A stretch of 44,937 bases of DNA from Abyssibacter sp. (GTDB lineage: Bacteria; Pseudomonadota; Gammaproteobacteria; Nevskiales; OUC007): the NCBI GenBank assembly GCA_023146115.1, contig JAGLCS010000085.1:1-44937 (forward strand), written 5' to 3'. Position 1 is the first letter of the stretch, and each line of letters opens with the position of its first letter. Of this stretch, positions 1 to 7,991 are shown piece after piece. Made by a program: the position numbers and the translations under genes. The notes under the pieces are model-generated. The model did not search any database. It saw only the letters and a program-made list of their open reading frames with translations, and was not told the DNA's origin.

Positions 1-2
1 GA

Positions 3-725
3 AGTCGCTTTGATCTCGACTCCGCCATCTCCCAAATCGAAAGTCCGGACCTCGATGGCGGCAAGACCCGATTGACGCTGCCGCGCGGCGTTCACAACCT
101 GTCGGCTGCTGAAGTGGAATCTTCTCAGCGGGCACGGATCTTTTTTGGCGTCGTGCACTCCGTGGCGCGCAAGGGTTATACCGCGACCACGATCGCCGAC
201 ATCTGCGGCCTGGCCAAGCTGTCGAAAACCACGTTTTATCAGCTCTTTCCGGACAAGGAGGCCGCCTTTCTGGCCGGTTACAAGGCCGCGCACGAGGAAT
301 TGGTGGGCCTGCTCACCCGCTATCGACAGCGTTCGGGCAGCTGGAGCGACCGGATGCGCGCAGAACTGCGGATTTATCTTGCATTCAATCTGAGCAATCC
401 CTCGCTCGCCAAGTGTTACCTGCTAGAGATTCACGCCGCGGGCGGCAGCGCATGGGAGATGCGGGATTGGGGGCACGAGCAGTTCGCCGAGATGCACCGC
501 GCCCTATACGAGCGCCGGCGAAAGGCGATTCCGGACTTGCCGGAACTGCCGCGAGAGATCTTTCTCGCGGTCATCGCTGCCCTCGAAGAACTGGTGTGCG
601 CCTATCTACGGCGCGACCAGGTCGCCGAAATCATGGAGTTGCTCCCACGCGCCTTGTTCCTAACCGAATCGATCTACAGCGGCCACCCGCCGGCTGTGGC
701 CGCGCTTCAACTTGCCATGGACTGA
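3..725 (+). CDS. TetR/AcrR-family transcriptional regulator (5' end probably outside the window)
   Basis: DNA-binding repressor of the TetR type. The N-terminal helix-turn-helix is clear (KGYTATTIADICGLAKLS followed by KTTFYQLFPDKEAAFLAGY), and the rest is an all-helical ligand-binding domain with no recognisable ligand signature. The ORF track starts at a TTG at base 72, but the frame is open to base 3 with no ATG and no convincing ribosome binding site, so the true start may lie upstream of the window. The stretch LPRGVHNLS just before the DNA-binding domain is normal for one TetR subgroup, so either the TTG or an upstream start is possible. The 3' end overlaps the convergent opgH gene by 19 bases. 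The regulated genes are unknown and may lie to the left. Confidence 0.85.
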   Translation, partial: SRFDLDSAISQIESPDLDGGKTRLTLPRGVHNLSAAEVESSQRARIFFGVVHSVARKGYTATTIADICGLAKLSKTTFYQLFPDKEAAFLAGYKAAHEELVGLLTRYRQRSGSWSDRMRAELRIYLAFNLSNPSLAKCYLLEIHAAGGSAWEMRDWGHEQFAEMHRALYERRRKAIPDLPELPREIFLAVIAALEELVCAYLRRDQVAEIMELLPRALFLTESIYSGHPPAVAALQLAMD

Positions 726-3094
726 AGTGGCTCCGGCGACACGTGCCGATCCGGATGCCGGACCAGGACACTCGCACGCCCAGCCCGATGCTCGATCCGC
801 GTGTCCCATGCGGCCTGCACATGTTGTTCAGGCCTGGTCCACACCGCCCAGCTCAGCGCCTGCAAGCCCGGCATATCTCGCAGCAACGCTCGCCAGTCAT
901 CGGTGTTGAGGGCCTCCGGCCCGCCGTCCAGTGCACGCCGGGCGGCATCGTTCAAACGCTCACGAATGGGCGAGTGCCGGGATCGCGTGTCGGGTGACAT
1001 GGTCCAGTGAATCGCCCAGACGATGGGGTCGGCGATGGTATCGACCGCCCGGACCTGCCCGGCAAGCCCCACCGTTTCGGCGCGCTCGACATCCTCGTTG
1101 GTCCAGGCCAGCACGTCGGGCGGCGTGGTTTCCTCCGGAGTCATGTACAGGCGCAGCCAGCGCGCAAGCCGACCGAAGGGACGGCTGCCGGAGCTCGCCG
1201 CGACCGGAATACTCAGCACGATGGGGCCGAGCACCGGGATGGCCCACCAGAGATACTGCGGACTCAGCCACCACAGGTAGCCGCCGGCGCCGGCCGCGAC
1301 CGCGGTGGGCAGCGCGAACAGCCGGAACGCGCCGCCCCAGGGCAGATCACCGTCGCCACGTGATTGACCGCCCCAATTGGTTTTCAGCCCGAATAATGCG
1401 GAGACCACAAACCCGGTGTGGGCCACCATCCGCAGTGGGGCGTAGAGGCTGGAGATGAGCACTTCGGTGATCACCGACATGAGCAACGCGATGACGCCGC
1501 CGAACCCGCGCGCCTGACCCCGCAATATAAGCAACAGCGCGGCGAAGAATTTAGGCGCGATGAGGATGGCCATGGTGGATGCGAACAGGCTGAGCGCCAG
1601 TTCGGGTTGCCAGATCGGCCAGTCCGGAAACAGTACGCGCTGGTCGGGAAAGTACTCCGGCTCGATCAGCGTTTCGATGGATAGCTGGATGGTCGTTGCG
1701 ACCAGAAACAGGAACCAGAGCGGAGCGGATAAATACGCCATCGCACCGACCAAAAAACCCGCCCGGTGAGCGGGGTGTAGGCCCGGCGTATTGAACAGGC
1801 GCAAATGCTGGAGATTGCCCTCGCACCAGCGCCGGTCGCGCTCGAGTTCCTCGATCAGATTCGGCGGTGGCTCTTCGAAACTGCCGGGTAGATCGTAGGC
1901 GATCCAGACTTCCCAGCCGGCGCGACGCATGTAGGCAGCCTCGACGAAATCGTGGCTTAGAATGGCGCCGCCCAGCGGCCCACCGCCCATGCGGGGCAGC
2001 CCACAGTACTTGATAAACGGAGCCAGCCGGATCAGCGCGTTGTGGCCCCAGTACTGCGCTTCACTGAGCTGCCAGTAGTGCAGGCCGGCGGAAAAAACCG
2101 GTGAATACACGCGGGATGCGAACTGCTGCACCCGCGCGAACAGCGTGCCGCGATTGGACGGAATCGGCGCCGTCTGGACGATGCCCACCTGCGGCGAGGT
2201 GTCGAGAATGCCGACCAGTTGTTCCAGGCAATGGCCTTGGAGCACGCTGTCGGCATCGAGCACCATCATATAGTCGTAGCGATCACCCCAGCGGCGACAG
2301 AAATCGGCGATGTTGCCCGTCTTCCGGTTGATGCGGTGGCGCCGCCGCCGATAATGCACGCGGCCGGCCATGCCCAGGTCGCGGATGAGTTCGGCCCAGG
2401 CGACTTCTTCCTGCACTTGGGTATCCGGATCGGTGCTATCGCTAAGAATGAAATAGTGCACGCGATCGGCCAGTTCGCTGGACTGGATCGAGCGAATCGT
2501 CGCCCGCAAGCCCGCATACACACGGCTCACCGGTTCGTTGTAGATCGGCATCACCATGGCGATGCGGGAATCGCTGTCGGGCAGCGTATCCGGAATGCGC
2601 CGGCTGATCCGGAATCGATCAATGCCGGTCAGGCACAGAATCGTTCCGGCAATCGCGGTCCAGAATCCGATCGACACCCAGAAGAACAAGGCGCCGAACA
2701 GCAGGCCGATGACCAACTCCAGTCCGCGTTCGCCCTGATGCGGCAACAGGCCGATGAAGTAGATGCTGGCGAAGATGGTTTGCGCGGCCGCGAGCGACAG
2801 CAATAGCAGACGGCGCCAGGTCATGATCAGGCGTTCGGAGACTGGCCGGCCGGAACGCGGCGGCGTATCCGGCATGCGTGGGGCCATCGGCGTGCGGCGG
2901 AGCGCAGGCATTGACACAAACTTGAGCCGTGGCCATTGGCGCACGGCGTCCTGCGGATCGGTGCCGAACCACCGCATGACCGTGCCAGCAGCGTGTTCGG
3001 CGAGCACGGAAAAGCGGGGTGGGCGCCCGTTGCTGCTCAGCGCGCGCAGGGCGTTGCGATGGGTTTGAGCTGCGTCGGCCGCATTGTCAGGCAT
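707..3094 (-). CDS. opgH: Glucans biosynthesis glucosyltransferase H (OpgH/MdoH)
   Basis: Inner-membrane family 2 glycosyltransferase that polymerises UDP-glucose into the beta-1,2 backbone of osmoregulated periplasmic glucans and moves it to the periplasm. The 795-residue protein has a cytoplasmic N-terminus, two membrane helices around residues 90-160, a GT2 domain with VMPIYNEP, the DxD motif in MVLDADS (near residue 280) and the acceptor-site motif RDRRWCEGN (near 421), then several more membrane helices. The length is slightly below that of the E. coli protein (about 847). The ATG overlaps the opgG stop by one base (TAATG), so the two genes are translationally coupled. The last 19 bases overlap the convergent TetR gene. 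Strong family match. Confidence 0.96.
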   Translation of the reverse strand: MPDNAADAAQTHRNALRALSSNGRPPRFSVLAEHAAGTVMRWFGTDPQDAVRQWPRLKFVSMPALRRTPMAPRMPDTPPRSGRPVSERLIMTWRRLLLLSLAAAQTIFASIYFIGLLPHQGERGLELVIGLLFGALFFWVSIGFWTAIAGTILCLTGIDRFRISRRIPDTLPDSDSRIAMVMPIYNEPVSRVYAGLRATIRSIQSSELADRVHYFILSDSTDPDTQVQEEVAWAELIRDLGMAGRVHYRRRRHRINRKTGNIADFCRRWGDRYDYMMVLDADSVLQGHCLEQLVGILDTSPQVGIVQTAPIPSNRGTLFARVQQFASRVYSPVFSAGLHYWQLSEAQYWGHNALIRLAPFIKYCGLPRMGGGPLGGAILSHDFVEAAYMRRAGWEVWIAYDLPGSFEEPPPNLIEELERDRRWCEGNLQHLRLFNTPGLHPAHRAGFLVGAMAYLSAPLWFLFLVATTIQLSIETLIEPEYFPDQRVLFPDWPIWQPELALSLFASTMAILIAPKFFAALLLILRGQARGFGGVIALLMSVITEVLISSLYAPLRMVAHTGFVVSALFGLKTNWGGQSRGDGDLPWGGAFRLFALPTAVAAGAGGYLWWLSPQYLWWAIPVLGPIVLSIPVAASSGSRPFGRLARWLRLYMTPEETTPPDVLAWTNEDVERAETVGLAGQVRAVDTIADPIVWAIHWTMSPDTRSRHSPIRERLNDAARRALDGGPEALNTDDWRALLRDMPGLQALSWAVWTRPEQHVQAAWDTRIEHRAGRASVLVRHPDRHVSPEPLQSMAS

Positions 3095-4644
3095 TAGCTG
3101 GCCGGCTCCGTGTAGGTCCAGACCTCACTCATGGCTTTTTGCTCCGCGCCGACGAGCCTGGCTCGCAGTTCGGCCGGTTTTTCCGCATCCGGTTTCAGCT
3201 TGCCGCGGATCACCAGCCGCCAACCGCCGGTTTCGCGGTTGCGAAACGCGATCTGCTCGGCCACGACGAAGTGCGGTGGAAAGCTGACGTCTGCACTGAC
3301 CTGTGCATCCTCGGGCAGCGCATTCAGCTCAGTGCCGGAGAAATCGATCACATAACGGTGGTTGCCTTCGGGGTTGTTCGATCGCGCAATCCGCGTGCTG
3401 ATCACACGACCGTATTCCGGTCCGGCGAGCTCGTCATGCTGCCAATGGATGATGTATTTCACATGCAATGGCTTGTCGGCCGATAGCCCGTCCTTCGGAC
3501 GCCAGTAGGCGACGATGTTGTCGTTCACTTCGTTCTTGGTCGGGATTTGCACCAACTCCACCGAGCCCTCGCCCCAGTCTCCGATGGGTTCGATCCAGGC
3601 GCTGGGCCGCAGGTGATAATGCGCTTCCAGATCCTGGTAGTTGGTGAAGTCGCGGTCGCGCTGCATCAGGCCGAAACCATGTAGCTGCTTGGCCTGAAAC
3701 GCATTGATCGACAGTTGCGCCGGGTTGACCAAGCCGCGCCAGAGCCATTCGTCGCCCGCGTGGATGAGCAGGCCGTCCGAGTCGTGGACCTCCGGGCGAA
3801 AGTCATTGGATGGCCGCGGCACTTCTTCGCCGTAGTGGAACATGCTGGTCAGCGGGGCGATGCCCAGCTTGGCGAACTCACCGCGGCGAAACAGAGTTGC
3901 CTCGACACGCGTCTGCGTGCTGTCGCCAGGCGTGACGAGAAAGCTGTAGGCGCCGGTGACGTTTTCGCTCTCCAGTAGCGCGTAAATCCGGAACTGGTGG
4001 GCATCGCGCCGTGGCCATTCGATCCAGAAGCGGGTGAAGGCGGGAAACTCCTCGCCCGATCGCTCACCGGTATCGATCGCCAGCCCGCGAGCCGACAGCC
4101 CTAGCCACTGGCCGGCGCCCAACGCGCGGAAGTAGCTGGCACCATGGAAGATGATGAGCTCGTCCTTGTAATCATCGCGGTTCAGCGGGTAGTGCAGCCG
4201 GAAGCCGGAAAAGCCCATCGACTTGTCGATATCGGTGGGTGTCGGATTGCTGCCGTAATCGAACAAATCGGTGGAATAGTCGACTCGGCGCACCCCATCG
4301 GCCGTGAGCAGATTGATCTCCACCGGCGTGTCGTAATAAAGCCCGAGGTGAAAGAACTGCGCTTCGATCGGCAGATCGGCCCCGCGCCAAAGCGCTTTGG
4401 CCGGCCGAAAGCGGATGTCGCGATAGGCGTCGTAATCCAGGCCCTGCAATGCCGGCGGCAACTCGACTTGCCGGGGTTCATAAGGTTTTGTTGCCAGCGC
4501 TCTGGCGTGCTCGACCAGCGACGGATAGTCGGTGACATCAGCGGCATGAGACATAGTCGTCCCCCACAGCATCACGACGGTGCTGGCCAGCAGCATCTTC
4601 ACAGGCAGAGTGCGTGAACGCACTCTGCGATTGGCCCTGGGCAT
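3094..4644 (-). CDS. opgG: Periplasmic glucan biosynthesis protein G (OpgG/MdoG)
   Basis: Periplasmic protein needed for osmoregulated periplasmic glucan synthesis, believed to add or handle beta-1,6 branches of the glucan delivered by OpgH. The ORF track starts at 4926, but that would run into putA. The ATG at 4644 is preceded by AAAGGA seven bases upstream and gives a 516-residue protein with a signal peptide (basic MPRANRRVRSR, then a hydrophobic core ending SHAA). This matches the usual length of about 510. Typical blocks include YDAYRDIRFRP, FHLGLYYDTPVEIN and FSGFRLHYPLN. The paralogue OpgD is similar, but pairing with opgH favours OpgG. First gene of the opgGH operon. Confidence 0.95.
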   Translation of the reverse strand: MPRANRRVRSRTLPVKMLLASTVVMLWGTTMSHAADVTDYPSLVEHARALATKPYEPRQVELPPALQGLDYDAYRDIRFRPAKALWRGADLPIEAQFFHLGLYYDTPVEINLLTADGVRRVDYSTDLFDYGSNPTPTDIDKSMGFSGFRLHYPLNRDDYKDELIIFHGASYFRALGAGQWLGLSARGLAIDTGERSGEEFPAFTRFWIEWPRRDAHQFRIYALLESENVTGAYSFLVTPGDSTQTRVEATLFRRGEFAKLGIAPLTSMFHYGEEVPRPSNDFRPEVHDSDGLLIHAGDEWLWRGLVNPAQLSINAFQAKQLHGFGLMQRDRDFTNYQDLEAHYHLRPSAWIEPIGDWGEGSVELVQIPTKNEVNDNIVAYWRPKDGLSADKPLHVKYIIHWQHDELAGPEYGRVISTRIARSNNPEGNHRYVIDFSGTELNALPEDAQVSADVSFPPHFVVAEQIAFRNRETGGWRLVIRGKLKPDAEKPAELRARLVGAEQKAMSEVWTYTEPAS

Positions 4645-4682
4645 GATTCGGTCCTTTCTTCCCTGATAGCGGCATGCCCCCA

Positions 4683-4697
4683 TCCCATCAGATGGGA
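4683..4697. repeat. Perfect 7-1-7 inverted repeat upstream of opgG
   Basis: TCCCATC-A-GATGGGA lies about 40 bases upstream of the opgG ATG. With one centre base it cannot fold into a normal RNA hairpin, so a protein-binding site for control of opgGH is more plausible. No known regulator motif is recognised and the role is inferred. Confidence 0.4.
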
Positions 4698-4739
4698 GCG
4701 CCAGAACGGCGACAAGTTCCCGGCCGGCGAGCAGGCGGA

Positions 4740-7700
4740 CTATTCCAGGGTTAGCAGATGTGCGTTGCCACCGACCGCGGCCGTGTTGATGGTGACTGTT
4801 CGCTCGGTGGTCAGGCGGCGCAGATAGTCCGGCCCGCCGGCCTTTGGACCGGTTCCGGACAGGCCCTCGCCGCCGAAAGGCTGCACGCCCACCACGGCGC
4901 CGATCATGTTGCGATTGATGTAGCAATTGCCGACCCGCGCCCGCTCGCTAACGCGCTTCCATGTACTTTCGATACGGCTATGCACGCCGAGGGTGAGGCC
5001 GTAGCCCAGTGCGTTGATGTCGTCGACCAGCTGGTCGAGCTCCTCGTCGTCGTAGCGCAGCACATGCAGCACCGGCCCGAAGACCTCACCCCCGACTTGA
5101 TCCAGCGAATCGACCTCGTATGCGACCGGTGGGAAGAAGTGCCCGGAGGCATTGGCACTCGGGACTGCTGCGAGGCGCCGGGCCTCGCGGTCCATCCGTT
5201 CGCGGTGGGTGCGGAGGCGTCCCAGCGCCTCGGTGTCGATCACCGGCCCGATGTCGGTGGTGAAATCAACGGGATCACCCACGCGAAGTTCCTGCATGGC
5301 GCCGGCCAGCATCGGCAGGATGCGTTCGGCGATGTCGTCCTGCACGCAGAGCACCCGCAGGGCCGAGCAACGCTGGCCCGCGCTGCCGAAGGCTGATTGG
5401 ACGGCATCCTTGACCACCTGTTCGGGCAGCGCGGACGAATCGACGATCATCGTGTTCAGCCCGCCGGTTTCGGCAATCAGCGGCACGATGGCACCGTTGC
5501 GCTCGGCGAGTTGCCGGGCGATCTGGCGTGCGGTATCGAGCGAGCCGGTGAACAGCACGCCGGCCAGTTCAGGCACGCCGAGCAGGCTGGGGCCGATGAC
5601 TTCTCCGGTACCTGGCAGCAAGTGCAATACGTCGGCGGGCAGTCCGCAATTGCGAAATACCGCGATCGCGGCGTTGGCGATCAGCGTGGTCTGTTCGGCC
5701 GGTTTCGCCAGCACGCAATTGCCGGTGACCAAGGCCGCGGCGATCTGACCGGTGAAGATCGCCAGAGGAAAATTCCATGGGCTGATGCACACCATGACGC
5801 CGCGCGGCGCATGCCGAAGCGTGTTGGTTTCACCGGTGTAGCCGGGTAATCGCGTCGCCTCGCCCATCAACTCGCGGGCACGCGCTGCGTAGTAGCGGCA
5901 GAAATCCGCAGCCTCGCGCACCTCGGCCTGGGCATCCGCGTAGGTTTTGCCGGCCTCACGGATCAGCAGGGCCATCAGGTTCGCGCGCTGCGCCTCCAGG
6001 CCATCGGCCACGGCTTCCAGAATCTTCGCCCGCTGCTCGACATCGCAGCCCCCCCAGTTTCGAAATGCCGTTCGGGCACGGTGAGCGGCGCGGTGGACGT
6101 CGTCCGGTGTCGCTTCATGCCAGGCGCCGACATGCCGCAGCAGATTGGCGGGGCAGGTCACGTTGACGCGCGGTGTCGTTAGCTTGTCAGTAGACGTAGA
6201 GGGTTGCGCCAGCGGTGGCGACCGGTCGAGCGTGGCGATGGCGTCGGCCACGACCCTACGCTCGCTGACCACCGCTAGATTGAGGCCCGACGAATTCTTT
6301 CGATCGGCGTAGATGCCGGTGGGCAGCGGAATACCGGGATGCGGTTTGCTGGCGACGCTGCGCAGTTCGCCCACGGGATCGTTAACAACCTCGCTCACCG
6401 GGATGGATTCGTCGAGAATCCGGTTCACGAACGAGGTGTTGGCGCCGTTCTCCAGTAGGCGGCGCACCAGATAGGGCAACAGGTCTTCATGCGAGCCCAC
6501 CGGTGCGTAGACCCGGCAGCCGACGTTGGCGTAGCGCGATTGCACCTCCTCGTACAGTGATTCCCCCATGCCGTGCAGGCGCTGAAATTCGTAGCTGTCT
6601 CGCGGCCGGTCGCGCTGACCATCGTCCGCAAAGGCGCGGATGGCGGCGACCGTATGAGCGTTGTGGGTGGCGAATTGCGGGTAGATCACGTCACGCGCCG
6701 CGAGCAGGCCACGGGCGCAGGCGAGATAGGACACGTCGGTGGTGCACTTGCGCGTGAACACCGGGTAACCGGCCAGGCCCTGTTCCTGTGATCGTTTGAT
6801 TTCGGTGTCCCAGTACGCACCCTTGACCAGCCGGACCGGAATCCGCCGGCCCAGCTCGCGGCCCAGATCCACCAACCATTCAATCTGGGGCAGCGCACGT
6901 TTCTGATACGCCTGACACGCCAATCCAAGTCCGTCCCAACCCCGGTTGGTGGGGTGGCGATAGACCTGCTCGAACACGGCAAGCGCCATTTCCAGCCGGT
7001 CGGCCTCCTCGGCGTCGACGGTGAGCCCGATGTTGGCGTTGCGTGCAGCCTCGCAAAGCGCGAGCAGCCGGTCGGGGACTTCGGCAAGCACGCGCTCACG
7101 TTGTGAGTACTCGTAGCGCGGATGCAGGGCCGATAGCTTGACCGAGATGCCGGGGCCGCTGATGACGTCGCCGGCTTTTCCTAGCCGGGTGCCAATGGCC
7201 TTGATCGCATTGGTGTAGGCGTCGAAGTACCGCTGCGCATCGGACGCCGTGAGCGCCGCCTCGCCCAGCATGTCGAACGAGTGCCGCACCCGCGGACCGC
7301 TGGCCTTGCCGGCGCGTTTGAGCGCCTCGTCGATCGTACGCCCCATGACGAACTGGCTGCCCATCATGCGCATGGCCTGGCGCAATGCGGTGCGAATCAC
7401 CGGTTCTGAGCTGCCGGCGATTAACTTGTCCAGCATGCCGCGCCAGGCTTTGGCATCGCGTATGGGCACTCGAATAATGCGCCCGGTGAGCATCAGCCCC
7501 CAGGTCGATGCGTTGACGAATAGGGATTCGCTGCGGCCGAGATGCGATTGCCAGTTGGCGTCGCCCAGCTTGTCGGCGATCAGTTTTTCAGCGGTGTCTT
7601 CATCCGGGATGCGCAGCAGCGCCTCGGCCAGGCACATCAGCAATACGCCTTCGTCGGATGACAGGTCGTATTCATGCATGAACGCGTCCAGCGCCGATTG

Positions 7701-7853
7701 CTCATCTTTGCGCCGGCGCACGCCCTCGACCAGCGCCGCCGCCTGTTCGCAAATGGCCACGGAGGCCTCGTCTGACAGGGCGGTGGCCGCGATCAACCTC
7801 TCCACGGTAGCGGTTTCGTCAGCTAGGTAATCGCGGTCCAGGGCTAGAGGCAC
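4740..7853 (-). CDS. putA: Bifunctional proline dehydrogenase / L-glutamate gamma-semialdehyde dehydrogenase (type A PutA)
   Basis: Oxidises proline to glutamate in two steps: an FAD-dependent proline dehydrogenase barrel feeds P5C/glutamate semialdehyde to an NAD+-dependent aldehyde dehydrogenase. Visible signs are the dehydrogenase barrel motif RLVKGAYWDTEIKR (near residue 340), the ALDH blocks ISPWNFPLAIFTGQIAAAL and VLFTGS, and the catalytic cysteine in GQRCSALR (near residue 829). At 1037 residues it lacks both the N-terminal ribbon-helix-helix DNA-binding domain and the C-terminal extension of E. coli PutA (1320), so it is a short type A enzyme and should not autoregulate. The start is a GTG with GAGAG seven bases upstream. 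Monocistronic by layout; opgG follows 95 bases later. Confidence 0.96.
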   Translation of the reverse strand: MPLALDRDYLADETATVERLIAATALSDEASVAICEQAAALVEGVRRRKDEQSALDAFMHEYDLSSDEGVLLMCLAEALLRIPDEDTAEKLIADKLGDANWQSHLGRSESLFVNASTWGLMLTGRIIRVPIRDAKAWRGMLDKLIAGSSEPVIRTALRQAMRMMGSQFVMGRTIDEALKRAGKASGPRVRHSFDMLGEAALTASDAQRYFDAYTNAIKAIGTRLGKAGDVISGPGISVKLSALHPRYEYSQRERVLAEVPDRLLALCEAARNANIGLTVDAEEADRLEMALAVFEQVYRHPTNRGWDGLGLACQAYQKRALPQIEWLVDLGRELGRRIPVRLVKGAYWDTEIKRSQEQGLAGYPVFTRKCTTDVSYLACARGLLAARDVIYPQFATHNAHTVAAIRAFADDGQRDRPRDSYEFQRLHGMGESLYEEVQSRYANVGCRVYAPVGSHEDLLPYLVRRLLENGANTSFVNRILDESIPVSEVVNDPVGELRSVASKPHPGIPLPTGIYADRKNSSGLNLAVVSERRVVADAIATLDRSPPLAQPSTSTDKLTTPRVNVTCPANLLRHVGAWHEATPDDVHRAAHRARTAFRNWGGCDVEQRAKILEAVADGLEAQRANLMALLIREAGKTYADAQAEVREAADFCRYYAARARELMGEATRLPGYTGETNTLRHAPRGVMVCISPWNFPLAIFTGQIAAALVTGNCVLAKPAEQTTLIANAAIAVFRNCGLPADVLHLLPGTGEVIGPSLLGVPELAGVLFTGSLDTARQIARQLAERNGAIVPLIAETGGLNTMIVDSSALPEQVVKDAVQSAFGSAGQRCSALRVLCVQDDIAERILPMLAGAMQELRVGDPVDFTTDIGPVIDTEALGRLRTHRERMDREARRLAAVPSANASGHFFPPVAYEVDSLDQVGGEVFGPVLHVLRYDDEELDQLVDDINALGYGLTLGVHSRIESTWKRVSERARVGNCYINRNMIGAVVGVQPFGGEGLSGTGPKAGGPDYLRRLTTERTVTINTAAVGGNAHLLTLE

Positions 7854-7894
7854 GGAAGACTCTCGGTGGTGTTTACCTCATGGTAGCGCCGCAG

Positions 7895-7906
7895 CGAGGC
7901 GCCTCG
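7895..7906. repeat. 12-bp perfect palindrome upstream of putA
   Basis: CGAGGCGCCTCG sits about 42 bases upstream of the putA GTG, between putA and the terminator of the Calx-beta gene. It could be an operator for a separate proline regulator, because this PutA has no DNA-binding domain. A 12-bp GC-rich palindrome can also arise by chance. Confidence 0.3.
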
Positions 7907-7940
7907 TAGAGGGGCTATCCAAGCGATTGGTCGCGCCCAC

Positions 7941-7973
7941 AAAAAAGCCCCTTCAGCGAACTGAAGGGGCTTT
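7941..7973 (-). terminator. Intrinsic terminator of the Calx-beta surface protein gene
   Basis: Perfect 13-bp stem AAAGCCCCTTCAG / CTGAAGGGGCTTT. Read on the minus strand, the loop is TTCG and the stem is followed by a run of six T. It lies 18 bases after the stop of the minus-strand Calx-beta gene, and separates it from putA downstream. Confidence 0.93.
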
Positions 7974-7991
7974 GATGGCCAATCGGTTTGG

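Noticed and set aside
4696-4735. GGGAACTT and TCTGA on the minus strand upstream of opgG, resembling a sigma-E promoter
   Set aside because: The two boxes are 21 bases apart, well beyond the usual 15-17, and the rest of the consensus is poor.
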